Below are positions 10,901-21,385 of a stretch of DNA of 64,000 nt, piece after piece. Below the pieces are notes generated by a model. It ran no database searches, was not told the origin of the DNA, and was given only the letters and a program-made list of their open reading frames with translations. Every line of letters starts with the position of its first letter. The stretch's first letter is position 1. This DNA comes from Cristatella mucedo (taxonomy: Eukaryota > Bryozoa > Phylactolaemata > Cristatellidae), in NCBI GenBank assembly GCA_009760855.2, contig WPIO01000013.1:2616501-2680500 (forward strand), given 5' to 3'. Made by a program: the position numbers and the translations under genes.

Positions 10901-13900
10901 ACAAATACAGCTGAGTATCGTCAGCATAGAAGTGATATCCTATTCCATAGGCCTTAATCACTTTTTCCAGAGGTTGAGTATAAATGGAGAACAGCAAGGG
11001 ACCGAGTACGGACCCTAGAGGAACTCCACAGGTGACCCATCTCTTGTGTGAGACCTGACCCCACACGACACGGATTGAACACTAGAAAGAGGTTAAGTTC
11101 TCTGTGGGTGCTATACAGTAACATTATTATTTTTATGAGAGACAGAATACGGGACGCGCACACACACACACACACTAGAGCTACTGCTTATGGACTCGCT
11201 TTGCTGTCATAGTAGAATTACATGTCTATTACACGAACGCCAAGTGGCACACGCGCACGTACAAACGCACACACAACATGGCCGAGCTGGTTTGGCCCAC
11301 TGATTAAGGTGCTCGCCCCTACTAAGGTCTGGCCGAGATCGTGGGCTCGAGCCGTGAGAATATCAAGTTCTCTTAGGGCGATATACAAATGAATTATATA
11401 AAAAAAACATGCACAGGAAGAGATACAAGAGTGAGATGGTGACAGAAAATCTTTCGTACAAGATAACAAATACGAGAGAGGTTAGAAAACTTGCACTCAC
11501 AGAAGAACACTGCTCTACTTACCTTATCTTCAGCCATCTTGGTTTGCACCGGGAAGGATGACCAGAAGTGCTTGAGCAGCTCAGTCAGCGCCACATAGTG
11601 GTGTTTTATTTCCGCCTTTATCTCATCTGGGACGACACCTAAGTCGGCGCCAACAGCAAGCCATGAGCACGGGAGCAGAGGAGAGCAGAGGAGAGCATGC
11701 GGTGTGCAGCCTAAAGCCAACGAAGAGGAGGCGCGGGGCTCACACACGTACTTGCGAGCTGCTGGTGGCCGCTGCCCTGCATCAGCACGCCGCCGGGTGA
11801 CAGCTCCATCAGGATCTCGCGAGCTTTATCTTTCTCCAGCACCTACAGAGGCAGTGTGCTCTGTTTGAGCAAGCATCAGCCAGGAAGAAAGATGCACGAG
11901 CAGATGCACATCTGTTGTTCCTCCTCCTCCTCCTCCTCCTGGGTGGATGTTGCCATAACCAGCCAAACGGGTCAGCCGAGCAGCAGGTAACTTGACTGTG
12001 ACTGTTTAACTCCCACGATAATTCTTGGGAACACAGTCACAGCTGCCTACATTCACCGCCGCCAAAGGAACAGGCATATAGCGCACAAATGCAGGTGCTG
12101 CTTATATACAGGTGCCAACCCAATACTGAAGGTGAGAAGCCGAGTGTCCGTGAGTATGAGCATGCAAACAGCATTACCGAAATGAAACCAGATTAGCAAG
12201 TACACAAAAGGAAACGGTTTCGGCGAAAGGTTTAATTGACAGTAAAATGAAATAAATGTACATTAAGCAAAAATACTGAACCATTTTTTTTAGTTTAATT
12301 TGATTTCAATGCATCTCACCAGCATCCAGTTCCTGGTGTTCAAAAAGGCGAGTGAGAAACATTGCCACGGCACGGTGAAGTGCAAATGGCTGGAGATATG
12401 CCAAGCCTCTGCAGCTTTCACTAATGTGGGCAACAGGTCGGTTGCATCACGTGCACATCCTCGATGTTTATTATCTTCTATGGTCTTAACCAGCACTTTT
12501 GCTGACATGCTGGTGTCGATCGAGGCCTTATGTACATTAATGCAGCCTTCACATTCTGGCATATCAGCAAAAGGCCCATCAAACAGCTCTAGCACAAGAG
12601 CCTTACAGGCTTGGCAATTACCAGGTGCACAGGCAGATGTCTGGCTTTACAGATCTTGCCGGCTGAAAATCTCCAGGAGAGAGGAAACACTTGTGACTAG
12701 TATAAGACTCTATTGCAGTAGGCTGATGTCATTGAGAGCACTCGGTCCAGAGTGAGAGCTGTCTCTTTCCAAGACTGTAATGATGTCCAGCTGCTGCTCG
12801 GCTTTATCCGCTCCACCTGCTGCACTCTGCTCCACCTGCTGCACTCTGCTCCGGCTGCTGCACTCTGCTCCACCTGCTGCACTCTGCTCCGGCTGCTGCA
12901 CTCTGCTCCGGCTGCTGCACTCTGCTCCGGCTGCTGCACTCTGCTCCGGCTGCTGCACTCTGCTCCGGCTGCTGCACTCTGCTCCGGCTGCTGCACTCTG
13001 CTCCGGCTGCTGCACTCTGCTCCGGCTGCTGCTCTCCGCTCCACCTGCTGCACTCTGCTCCGGCTGCTGCACTCTGCTCCGGCTGCTGCACTCTGCTCCG
13101 GCTGCTGCTCTCCGCTCCGGCTGCTGCACTCTGCTCCGGCTGCTGCACTCTGCTCCGGCTGCTGCACTCTGCTCCGGCTGCTGCACTCTGCTCCACCTGC
13201 TGCACTCTGCTCCGGCTGCTGCACTCTGCTCCGGCTGCTGCTCTCCGCTCCACCTGCTGCACTCTGCTCCGGCTGCTGCACTCTGCTCCGGCTGCGGCTC
13301 TCCGCTCCACCTGCTGCACTCTGCTCCGGCTGCTGCACTCTGCTCCGGCTGCTGCACTCTGCTCCGGCTGCTGCACTCTGCTCCGGCTGCTGCACTCTGC
13401 TCCGGCTGCTGCACTCTGCTCCGGCTGCTGCACTCTGCTCCGGCTGCTGCACTCTGCTCCGGCTGCTGCTCTCCGCTCCACCTGCTGCACTCTGCTCCGG
13501 CTGCTGCACTCTGCTCCGGCTGCTGCACTCTGCTCCGGCTGCTGCACTCTGCTCCGGCTGCTGCACTCTGCTCCGGCTGCTGCACTCTGCTCCGGCTGCT
13601 GCACTCTGCTCCGGCTGCTGCACTCTGCTCCGGCTGCTGCACTCTGCTCCGGCTGCGGCTCTCCACTCCGGCTGCTGCACTCTGCTCCGGCTGCGGCTCT
13701 CCGCTCCGGCTGCTGCACTCTGCTCCGGCTGCTCTCGGCTTTATCCGCTCAGGCTGCTTTCTGCTTTGGCTGCTGTCTTCCAAGGCTGCTCGTGCTAATA
13801 TGGGGCGTTAGCCTGCCACTTGTTTGCTGTCATGCAGCTTGATCTTAGATCGATGTGTATGGATGCACACTTTGGAAAATTCATTTCAGACATTGAGGAT

Positions 13901-16900
13901 GAAATTCGAAAGTCAGTGCAGGAGCACATGCTGGATCTTTCCCAAGTGGTGGATGGTGTTACAGATGAGGTAACTCGAGGCCAGCTCTCTCCTTGTATCT
14001 GCTCAGACAGCAGTGTCTATGGAAAACGCCTGGGCTGAGTGGTCTGGTGTGATGTCTTGTGCATCGTTATCGAGGGAAGCGGTCTGGCTGTCTTGTAGAC
14101 CCACCATTGCACTGCTGTTGTCTGAGGAAGCTCAATACAACACTGTGCCAAGTCACCATTTTAAATATGCCACCATGCAGTGTTGACATATACTACGCAT
14201 TCGATATCTGTTCGTCGCCTGAGATGTTGTTCGTTTTTCGGGCCTCATTATTGCCTTGTTTTCTCGGACCATTCTCCCACTCTGTGGTAAGGCAAGCTCA
14301 CATGTCATACTCTTTGAGTCGAAATCCTACCGGTGGGGGAGCAGTAGGTGTAACCGAAACATTTCAAAGGGGGCTTAATTTCAAGGGGCTGGCTAAATTT
14401 TGACCTTGCTTTGTTCAGTCGCAGTGAACAGTTCATTAGGTTTTGGGTGATGCCACTTGGCTAACGTCAACGGGGCTACTGTTCATCCTTCCCAGGCCTC
14501 CACTGCTGGACCACCCAGACCTAGCCAAGGACCTGGGTCCTGCTATATGCAAGGCAATGCAATGCTACGATGCTACCAGTTACAAGGTGGCTGATAGCTG
14601 CTTAGGCTTTACTACTGCCATATAAATGAGGCTGGCGTTCAGCTGACCTTGAGCCTTTTTTGGCAGAACGATTTAGCCGTGCCTAGCACCTAGACCAGCA
14701 TACAACTTCTCCAATCGCCGACGACATTGGAAACTGCCAATCAGCAAGTACACACACAGGCCTACTTTGGTGTCATTTTTCCATTGAATCATTGCAAGCC
14801 CTCTTTAACTAGCTTGCAAAGAACAGAGTTACGCAGCAGCAGCAGAGCCTTAGCAGCAATCTCTCTGCTTGCAACGGGCAATAAAGCGTTGCCTTCTTTA
14901 GGACTCAAACCCACGACTTCGGTCGTAAAGAATGAGTGATGATAATAAAAAATTGTCAAAGTTTTTTGCATACAGCCCTAAGAGAATTTGATCTCTATTC
15001 AAGCCCTTTACACAGCACACGGCAAGAGAAGCAATAACCCAAGGTATCTTACTTAGGGAAGCATGCAAAAGCACACAGCTATCGAGCTAAGGTAAGCTTG
15101 CAAAAGCATACTAAAGATTCACGGGCCGCTGGTTAGCAGGACTGCTACCCAGCTAGTAGCACTCACTTCATCATGAACAGGGAACAGCAAGGCACCCATG
15201 AAAAAAGGCAGATCCACCGGGGCGCACCACAAGCAGGCCATACCCCCTCCCTCCCCTCCCCTTCCCTTCCACCCCACCCCACCCTTGTAGACAGGAAGCA
15301 GGTGAGTCGAGTGAGGCACGACTACAGCTTGAGTACAACAGGCTGCATTGCGATCGGCCACCATTCTCGAGCCAGGACGGGCGCCCAGCGGCTTCAATCG
15401 CTGCGCACGCAACGATACACGTGCGCACAGCAGCAAAATAAACAAACCAAAAACGTGTCGCACCTGCGTCAAGTCGGCGGGCCAAGCTCGCAGCTCGTCG
15501 GCCGCTGCAAACGAAGCCTGCAGCATGTCCTCGGTCGTCATGTACGTGGCGGCCATTACCGGCGTCGGCCCGTGGAAGTAGCGCTCCGTTCTTGACAGCA
15601 TGAGCGAAGTGCCGGCAGCTGCGCCCAAGCCTTCCAGGTCCTCCATCTTGTCTCGCTCAACGATCCGCGGCTGCAGAGTCGAGTGAGAGAGAGAGAGCAT
15701 GCCGAGTGAGAGAGAGAGTATTGCGAGCTGCAGAGCAGCGTCGGGCGCTGTGACGACGAGCCGGCGAGTGCCCGCCGGCAGCTCAGACCTTAGGCCTCTT
15801 CCTTCGGTAAGCACAAGAGCCGCATGACAGCCGAGCGGGCCACGATGGCCACCGGCTGGGGCTGGCTCTCGAGTGGGCCGAGCATAGCTGTGGATGCAAG
15901 CGCACGGGCACTCGGCGAGGGAGGGGGCGACACGTGACCGAATTCGGTGGCAAACGGACACCGGCAGAGGCTCACCTTCTTAGCTGCAACTGCCGAGCTG
16001 CTGCTGTGCTCTGGTGCCATCTCAGGCGCCGGTGGCACTGAACCGGAGCCGGTGGCTGCTGCTCCTGCGGCCGTGGCGTTCGAAGCGCCTTCATCCGATG
16101 CAGCAGTCGCCGGCGCATCGGTAGCGTACAGCGAGTGCCTGTTCTCGCACGACTTCAGCACCATGGTCGAATGATAATTGAAGCGCTTGATCATCGAACG
16201 ATTGGCGGCAGCCACGGCGCCGAGCTTGCTGTCCACGTGAGTGGGCGGCACGTCGAGCATCGGATCCTGCCAAGAGAACAGCGACTGTGCAGCAGCAGCA
16301 GTGGCAGTGGCTGCAGCAACAGCAGAGGCAGTGGCTGCAGCAGCCAGTCTTAGGGGGGGGGGAGGGGGCAGGGTGCTCGTACTTCACGACCTTCACGTAC
16401 TTCACAGAGGTTTCGAGCTCGAATTCTTCAGCAGGCAATTATTTATCTGCTGCAAGCAGTAGTGATAGCCACTACGGTTTTTTGGCCCAGATATATGAAT
16501 GACACTGTTGAATCAGCTAACCTAGTAGTTTTTGGTAGCAGCAGCAGTAGAGGAAACAGCAGCAGCAGTGGTGGCAGCAGCAGCAGCCCCAGCAGTGGAG
16601 ACAGCAGCAGTACCCAGAGGGCGGTGTCACACGTATACACCAAATGGTGAAATGAAAGCAGCTGTACAAGCTAGGCTCCAGCAGCTGTCGGTTCAGTTGA
16701 TATCAACCAAAGAATAGACTGCAGCTAGACAGTGTGAGAACTGCTAAAGCCCAAGGGTGAAGGTGCATGCCTTTAGCGTTCGAGGTCAAGGTGAATGCTT
16801 TTGAAGACCAAGGTCGTGGGCTCGAACCCTCCGGCAAATGTGAAGTGCCTAGATAGAGATTACGCTCTCTTAGGGTGCTATACAAATGTATTTTACTATT

Positions 16901-18510
16901 ATATATTAAGACCAAAGGGTTGCATAACGTCAAAACAGATCACTTGATGAGCAGGGTAGCTAGCACTGGGTATAATCGCTGAGTAGGATTAGGTGTGGTA
17001 GGTTGGCAAGGTAGATACTAAGGTAAGTGAACACTAACTAAAGTCTATGAATGCTGATGGATCCGGAAAAGATGGGTGCATGCTTTAGCAGGCAGTGGAG
17101 CAGTGCTTCCGAGTCGAAAGAGATCCAGTCGCAAATGGCAGGCAAGGGTCAGCTATGAGCTGAGCAGCCTTTGTGAGATCAGCGACTGGATTAACGGGTG
17201 CCATAGTTGGTAGACAGCAGTACATGAGGAATGAGGACACTGCATCTGGCTAAAAAGATGACACAGAGAAGAGAAATAGATCAGCTGAAGGCTCCATGTA
17301 TGCTGGTCTAGGTGCTAGGCACGGCTAAATCGTTCTGCCAAAAAAGGCTCAAGGTCAGCTGATCGCCAGCCTCATTTATATGGCAGTAGTAAAGCCTCAG
17401 CAGCTATCAGCCACCTTGTAACTGGTAGCATCGTAGCATTGCATTGCCTTGCATATAGCAGGACCCAGGTCCTTGGCTAGGTCTGGGTGGTCCAGCAGTG
17501 GAGGCCTGGGAAGGATGAACAGTAGCCCCGTTGACGTTAGCCAAGTGGCATCACCCAAAACCTAATGAACTGTTCACTGCGACTGAACAAAGCAAGGTCA
17601 AAATTTAGCCAGCCCCTTGAAATTAAGCCCCCTTTGAAATGTTTCGGTTACACCTACTGCTCCCCCACCGGTAGGATTTCGACTCAAAGAGTATGACATG
17701 TGAGCTTGCCTTACCACAGAGTGGGAGAATGGTCCGAGAAAACAAGGCAATAATGAGGCCCGAAAAAACGAACAACATCTCAGGCGACGAACAGATATCG
17801 AATGCGTAGTATATGTCAACACTGCATGGTGGCATATTTAAAATGGTGACTTGGCACAGTGTTGTATTGAGCTTCCTCAGACAACAGCAGTGCAATGGTG
17901 GGTCTACAAGACAGCCAGACCGCTTCCCTCGATAACGAAGCACAAGACATCACACCAGACCACTCAGCCCAGGCGTTTTCCATAGACACTGCTGTCTGAG
18001 CAGATACAAGGAGAGAGCTGGCCTCGAGTTACCTCATCTGTAACACCATCCATCACTTGGGAAAGATCCAGCATGTGCTCCTGCACTGACTTTCGAATTT
18101 CATCCTCAATGTCTGAAATGAATTTTCCAAAGTGTGCATCCATACACATCGATCTAAGATCAAGCTGCATGACAGCAAACAATTGGCAGGCTAACGCCCC
18201 ATATTAGCACGAGCAGCCTTGGAAGACAGCAGCCAAAGCAGAAAGCAGCCTGAGCGGATAAAGCCGAGAGCAGCCGGAGCAGAGTGCAGCAGCCGAAGTG
18301 GAGAGCCGCCGGAGCGGATGCAAGAGGAGAGGAGCCGGAACAGCAGGAGAGGAGCCGGAACAGCAGGAGAGGAGCTGGAACAGCCGTGTTGGCAAAGGAC
18401 GAAGTGCATTCAGAAACCCAGGCGACAGTACCCTGTGGCCTGCAGCATTCTGGTATCGTGAAATCCTCACAATCAGTCTCGTGCTATCAAGTATGCCTTA
18501 CCGAGCTGAA

Positions 18511-18578
<68 letters not shown>

Positions 18579-21385
18579 TGCACGACAAGCAGCAAAATCA
18601 TATAGAGCTGCCCTGTCAAATACGTCTAGAATTCATTGCCATCACTAGCACCAGCAGCAGCAGAACTAGCTTGCAGCTAGTACTTGTAGCAAAACGATCA
18701 AAGTACAAGACATCACAACATACCTTTGTCGTCTGCCTTGGCGCAGTCAGCAAACAGGTCCTTGCTGCCGATAACCGTACGATCCCGATGATAATAATGA
18801 GACTGGAAAAACTTAGTCCAAAATTCGCTCTCCGTAATCTTATGTGGCACATATTCTGCATGCTTTTCACGTACTGCAGAGGAAATGATGTTGCACAACT
18901 ACATGACTGGAGGAGCCTATTACTCACAAGCACAACAATGTTACCTAAAGGAAAGCGATTTAGCACAGGCCATACTAATATTCCATAACCTATGCTCTGG
19001 TTTGCCCCAGGGGTGAGGTGATTGCCTGTAACGACCAAGGTCGTGGGCTCGAGCCATGCGGCGTCTGTAAAGCACCTAGATAGAGATAAGTTCTCTTAGG
19101 GCATTATATAAATGAATTATGTTATATTTGTTAGCAATTTGTGGGAGATGGGTGCTGTGAGAAGGCAACGTGCCAAATCACGACAATACTCCAGACTAGA
19201 TTGCCTGGACCCACATTAAGCCGTGCAGCATTTAATAATAAAAGCAATAATAATAATGCATTTGATAAAGCACCCTCAGGAAACTCAATCTCTTTCTAGG
19301 TGCTTTACATTTGTTGCAAAGGAAACACGGTCGAATGGGTGAATGTTATCATGCTTGATAAACAACATGAATAACATGGTTAGGGGTGACATGCACAGGG
19401 TCAGCATGCAAGTGTGGTTAGTGGCAGCATGCACAGCGTCAGCACGCATAAGCACATGAAGGACAAATCACAGGGACCCACTAAATGCTGTCCTAAATAG
19501 GTGTGTTTTTAAGTTCTTTTAAATGTGGTCAAGTAAGAGGATGTTGTGACGCCGCAAGTCGGGAGTGAGTTCTAGGCTTTGGAAGCAAACGAACGAAATG
19601 CACTGTCTCCAAAGGATTTGAGGTTTGTACGAGGTATACGTAAATAGCCAGATTCCGAAAAGTGGTACGATAATTAGCCTGGTGGGGCAGTATATCTGAT
19701 AGGTAGGCTGGAGCCAAAGAATGAAGTGACTTAAAAGTGAGCGACAAAACCTTGAAGCCGATCCATTACTTGAATGGTAGCCAGTCCAGGTCGGCGAGAA
19801 GTGGTGTGATGTGGCAACTGCGACCCTCACGACAGACAAGCCTAGCCACAGAGCTTTGCACCAGCTGTAAGCGCCTGATTGCACAGGCCGGTAGACCAAC
19901 AAGCAGTGAGTTACAGAAGTCAAGACGAGATGTCACAAATGCATGGACCAATTTAGATGTGATATCCCTATCTAAACAAGCCCAAATTTTAGCAATATTA
20001 TGTAGCTGGAAGTAGGAAAACTTGACTGTGGAGTTGATGCGGTCGTCTAATGAAAGGTAACTTTGGAATGTAACACCTAGATTTCGCGCAGATTCAACAG
20101 GAGATATGCTGGCAGAGCCGATTTTGAGCATTAGTCTTTCCAATTTCTGAATCACACTTGGTTTACCCATAACTAGTAAGTTGGTTTTTATCATCATTCA
20201 ATTTGAGAAAATTTGCTACGATCCATATGCGGATGTCATCAATACATGCAGCAAGGGAGTTGAGAGAATTCGAGGTGTTCGAAGGCTGGGAGGGATAAAA
20301 GCAAAGTGCAACTGAGCGTCATCCGCATAGAAGTGAAAGCCTCGATTGTGCTTGGAAATCAATAGAGGTTAAAATCCTGGGGTATGCTATCTACCGGATA
20401 AACAACGCAATAATAGAGAACAACGCAACAATGGCGATAACAGTCCTAGTGAGAAGTAGGTGGAACGATAGTACATCAGCAGTCCTCCATCATGCAATCT
20501 TTGCCAACCTCGTGGATAGGTCCGAAATATTGACTCGATCATATCGGCTGACAGGTTATAGCGCAGACTATTCGCTCCGTCTGCCTGGGGTCGAATGTCG
20601 GCCAGAAAGGCCGCCGACACTCCCACCTGCTGGACGAGCGGTGTGTTCTTTGTGAGCTACAAAAATGAGCCGACTGCACGCACCCACCGCACCGCCAGCC
20701 CTCGCTGTGATCGGCGAAGCAAAGGCGGCAGGGCCGAGCGAGCGAGAAGCCAGTTGCTATCGCTTACTTACGTTGGTTCTGTTGACCCAGAATTCTTCAG
20801 CAGAGATGACTCCACTCACGACAAGATCATTATATAGTTGGAACAGCTGGCTGTTCTCCTGCAGCAGCCTGTGCTTCTCTTCCAGTTCGCTGCTAACTTT
20901 CACGCGGTATTTGGGCAGCATCCGCTGCAGCAAGTCCTTGACGCTCTCGCGGTCCTGGATGCAGGCCTGTCGGCCGCCGGGATTGCGAAAGTGAAACGTG
21001 TTTGCGCCTCCATCGTATAGAACCACTTGCAGCTGGACCTTCTCCTTGGAGTCCGGAGAGATCTTCTGAACTGAGACGGCGCGCACGCGCAAAGCACGCA
21101 TTCGGCGACAGGTGACAGCAGGCGGCTGGTCGCAGAGCCAGAGACGGCGGCAGGTCGCAGGCAGCCTACTGGAAATTAGTCCAGTCGGGACTGCGAGAAC
21201 AAGAAGCTCCTTTATCGCAGTGCGACCTTCGACTCACCCTTGATGTCAGCATAGTTGTGACTAATCAGGAAAGTGTCTCTCGATGCAGGCATCCATGCCA
21301 ACCGAGCGTTCATCAAGTACAGGTCTCCGTTGGATTTCTTGTGCCACACTGACTTCACTATGAGAAGGACATCTTCGCTGGACAT
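7812..21385 (-). CDS. GTF2H1: TFIIH core subunit p62, complete spliced gene (11 coding exons)
   Basis: p62 is a structural subunit of the TFIIH core in the nucleus, needed for RNA polymerase II initiation and nucleotide excision repair. Eleven exons with matching phases give about 578 residues (human about 548): 21238-21385, 20772-21070, 20509-20656, 18724-18873, 18033-18112, 15976-16266, 15464-15670, 11752-11842, 11523-11638, 8999-9091 and 7812-7925. The N-terminal PH-like domain covers about residues 1-110. Two BSD domains follow, each with the signature Phe-Trp pair (residues 143-144 and 216-217). The family motif YFHGPTP lies near 403-409 and the C-terminal helical region covers 470-578. 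The start codon follows an in-frame TAG ten codons upstream. Residues about 275-372 hold an Ala/Ser-rich stretch that I do not recall in the human protein. All introns are GT-AG. Introns carry LINEs, SINEs, a minisatellite and an inverted duplication of exon 5. Identity is very secure; exon 5 is the least conserved part. Confidence 0.93.
8999..9091 (-). CDS. GTF2H1: GTF2H1 exon 10
   Basis: It encodes [20 protein letters not shown] (human VVKMKSNLERFQVTKLCPF). Acceptor TTGCTTACAG, donor GTGAGT, phase 0 to 0. It is separated from exon 9 by an intron holding a LINE. Confidence 0.93.
9822..9896. repeat. (GTAT)n(GTAC)n(GT)n(GTAT)n microsatellite
   Basis: Compound tetranucleotide/dinucleotide tract just outside the LINE in GTF2H1 intron 9. 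Confidence 0.95.
9939..11066 (-). mobile_element. CR1/L2/Rex1-type LINE, reverse-transcriptase C-terminal ORF
   Basis: A 375-codon open frame inside GTF2H1 intron 9, in the same orientation as the gene. It contains the RT motif [13 protein letters not shown] (family norm GVPQGS), the catalytic [14 protein letters not shown] box, then [31 protein letters not shown] and RLWNSLP blocks typical of CR1/L2/Rex1 elements. The endonuclease and the upstream RT are missing, so it is 5' truncated and immobile. The Gln-to-Leu change in motif B may reduce activity. The last ~60 residues may be read-through past the original end. It is the most intact LINE coding segment in the window. Confidence 0.9.
11284..11400 (+). 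mobile_element. SINE family B in GTF2H1 intron 9
   Basis: TGGCCCACTGATTAAGGTGC head, GTGGGCTCGAGCC B box and TTCTCTTAGGGCGATATACA tail. A few bases are deleted between B box and tail. Confidence 0.82.
11523..11638 (-). CDS. GTF2H1: GTF2H1 exon 9
   Basis: It encodes [20 protein letters not shown] and [18 protein letters not shown], matching the conserved helix of p62. Acceptor CGACTTAG, donor GTAAGT, ends in phase 0. Confidence 0.96.
11752..11842 (-). CDS. GTF2H1: GTF2H1 exon 8
   Basis: It encodes [18 protein letters not shown], matching the LSPGGALMQGGTQQ segment of p62. Acceptor CTCTGTAG, donor GTACGT, ends in phase 1. Confidence 0.94.
12240..12760. other. Open region of unknown nature in GTF2H1 intron 7
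   Basis: Overlapping frames of 151 codons (plus) and 101 codons (minus, with [20 protein letters not shown]) lie next to the minisatellite. No family recognised. It could be a remnant of a mobile element or chance. Confidence 0.35.
12810..13745. repeat. 19-bp minisatellite, about 49 copies
   Basis: The unit is CTCCGGCTGCTGCACTCTG with CTCCACC and CTCCGCT variants, running to the edge of the left inverted-repeat arm in GTF2H1 intron 7. Since 19 is not a multiple of 3 and the unit lacks stops, several frames on both strands stay open for 300-350 codons. These are not genes. Confidence 0.95.
13690..14704. repeat. Left arm of a ~1 kb inverted duplication
   Basis: The sequence is nearly identical to the reverse complement of 17298-18320, including non-coding parts, the exon-5 copy and a SINE remnant near 14580-14650. 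The arm starts at the edge of the 19-bp minisatellite and ends at CCAGCATAC near 14703. Boundaries are read by eye to about 15 nt. Confidence 0.9.
13890..13969 (+). pseudogene. Antisense duplicate of GTF2H1 exon 5
   Basis: The 80-nt exon-5 sequence is repeated on the plus strand with both splice sites (TCATTTCAG, GTAACT) and the open frame intact. One residue difference is visible in the product (QVVDG versus QVMDG). It lies in GTF2H1 intron 7 in the opposite orientation, so it cannot be spliced into the GTF2H1 mRNA. Confidence 0.8.
14805..14935 (-). mobile_element. SINE family A fragment in GTF2H1 intron 7
   Basis: CAGAGCCTTAGCAGCAATCT body and B box GGACTCAAACCCACGACTTC in reverse. The head is missing. 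Confidence 0.65.
15464..15670 (-). CDS. GTF2H1: GTF2H1 exon 7, YHGPTP motif
   Basis: It encodes [20 protein letters not shown] and ends [11 protein letters not shown], matching the p62 segment around DRYYHGPTP and LTQV. Acceptor CGACTCTGCAG, donor GTGCGA, phase 0 to 0. Confidence 0.95.
15976..16266 (-). CDS. GTF2H1: GTF2H1 exon 6, conserved helix plus Ala/Ser-rich linker
   Basis: It opens with [13 protein letters not shown], contains [15 protein letters not shown] (human IIKRFNHHSAMVL) and then runs into a low-complexity Ala/Ser/Thr/Gly linker ending AVAAKK. It is 291 nt and phase 0 at both ends; acceptor CTCTTGGCAG, donor GTGAGC. Confidence 0.92.
16425..16530 (+). mobile_element. SINE family A 3' fragment in GTF2H1 intron 5
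   Basis: CAGGCAATTATTTATCTGCT, GCAAGCAGTAGTGATAGCC and GTTGAATCAGCTAACC match the family body and tail. Confidence 0.6.
16755..16885 (+). mobile_element. SINE family B in GTF2H1 intron 5
   Basis: GTGGGCTCGAACCCTCCGGC B box, then AAGTGCCTAGATAGAGATTA and TCTCTTAGGGTGCTATACAA tail. Confidence 0.8.
17298..18320. repeat. Right arm of the inverted duplication, carrying the working exon 5
   Basis: Reverse-complement partner of 13690-14704, separated by a 2.6 kb spacer that holds GTF2H1 exons 6 and 7. At its outer end the minisatellite motif is present in only a few degenerate copies, followed by three short GGAGAGGAGC-type units. Confidence 0.9.
18033..18112 (-). CDS. GTF2H1: GTF2H1 exon 5, inside the right arm of an inverted duplication
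   Basis: Acceptor TCATTTCAG and donor GTAACT bound an 80-nt exon that joins exon 4 (phase 1) to exon 6 (phase 0). The product reads [20 protein letters not shown] and ends MDGVTDE. LDLSQV...TDE aligns with the LDLTALEDKPLDE segment of p62. Conservation is weaker than in other exons, so the assignment rests on phase, splice sites and position. A nearly identical antisense copy lies at 13890-13969. Confidence 0.78.
18511..18577. repeat. (AT)n microsatellite
   Basis: About 33 AT units in GTF2H1 intron 4. Confidence 0.97.
18724..18873 (-). CDS. GTF2H1: GTF2H1 exon 4, BSD2 core
   Basis: It encodes [20 protein letters not shown] and [15 protein letters not shown], the BSD2 Phe-Trp signature and following helix. 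The acceptor is TCCTCTGCAG and the donor GTATGT, phase 1 to 1. Confidence 0.95.
18995..19125 (+). mobile_element. SINE family B in GTF2H1 intron 3
   Basis: TTTGCCCCAGGGGTGAGGTG head, GTGGGCTCGAGCCATGCGGC B box, then AAGCACCTAGATAGAGATAA and TTCTCTTAGGGCATTATATA. Confidence 0.82.
19245..20375 (-). mobile_element. Truncated LINE (main family) in GTF2H1 intron 3
   Basis: Reading the minus strand gives FYADDAQL-like sequence near 20320, then [40 protein letters not shown] and [10 protein letters not shown], with frameshifts and stops. It ends at the family 3' tail (AAGCGCC/GGCGCTT hairpin plus ATT-rich end) at 19245. Confidence 0.88.
20509..20656 (-). CDS. GTF2H1: GTF2H1 exon 3
   Basis: It encodes [17 protein letters not shown] and [17 protein letters not shown], a near-exact p62 signature at the start of BSD2. 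The acceptor is TTTTTGTAG. It ends in phase 1 at a GTTGGC donor. Confidence 0.95.
20772..21070 (-). CDS. GTF2H1: GTF2H1 exon 2, end of PH domain and BSD1
   Basis: It encodes [20 protein letters not shown] and continues through LEEKHRLLQ and [17 protein letters not shown], the BSD1 Phe-Trp signature. The acceptor is CGTCTCAG and the donor GTAAGT; it ends in phase 0. Confidence 0.95.
21238..21385 (-). CDS. GTF2H1: GTF2H1 exon 1, start of PH domain
   Basis: It begins [17 protein letters not shown] and ends ISHNYADIK, matching the p62 N-terminus. It ends in phase 1 at a GTGAGT donor. An in-frame TAG lies 30 nt before the ATG. Confidence 0.92.

Noticed and set aside
12697-13811. Five overlapping 300-350 codon frames on both strands
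   Set aside because: They are frame readings of the 19-bp minisatellite. Each translates a 57-nt (three-unit) period, and no unit contains a stop.
20437-20508. Extension of GTF2H1 exon 3 to the end of its open frame
   Set aside because: The GTTGGC donor at 20508 gives the phase needed by exon 4, and sequence beyond it does not match p62.
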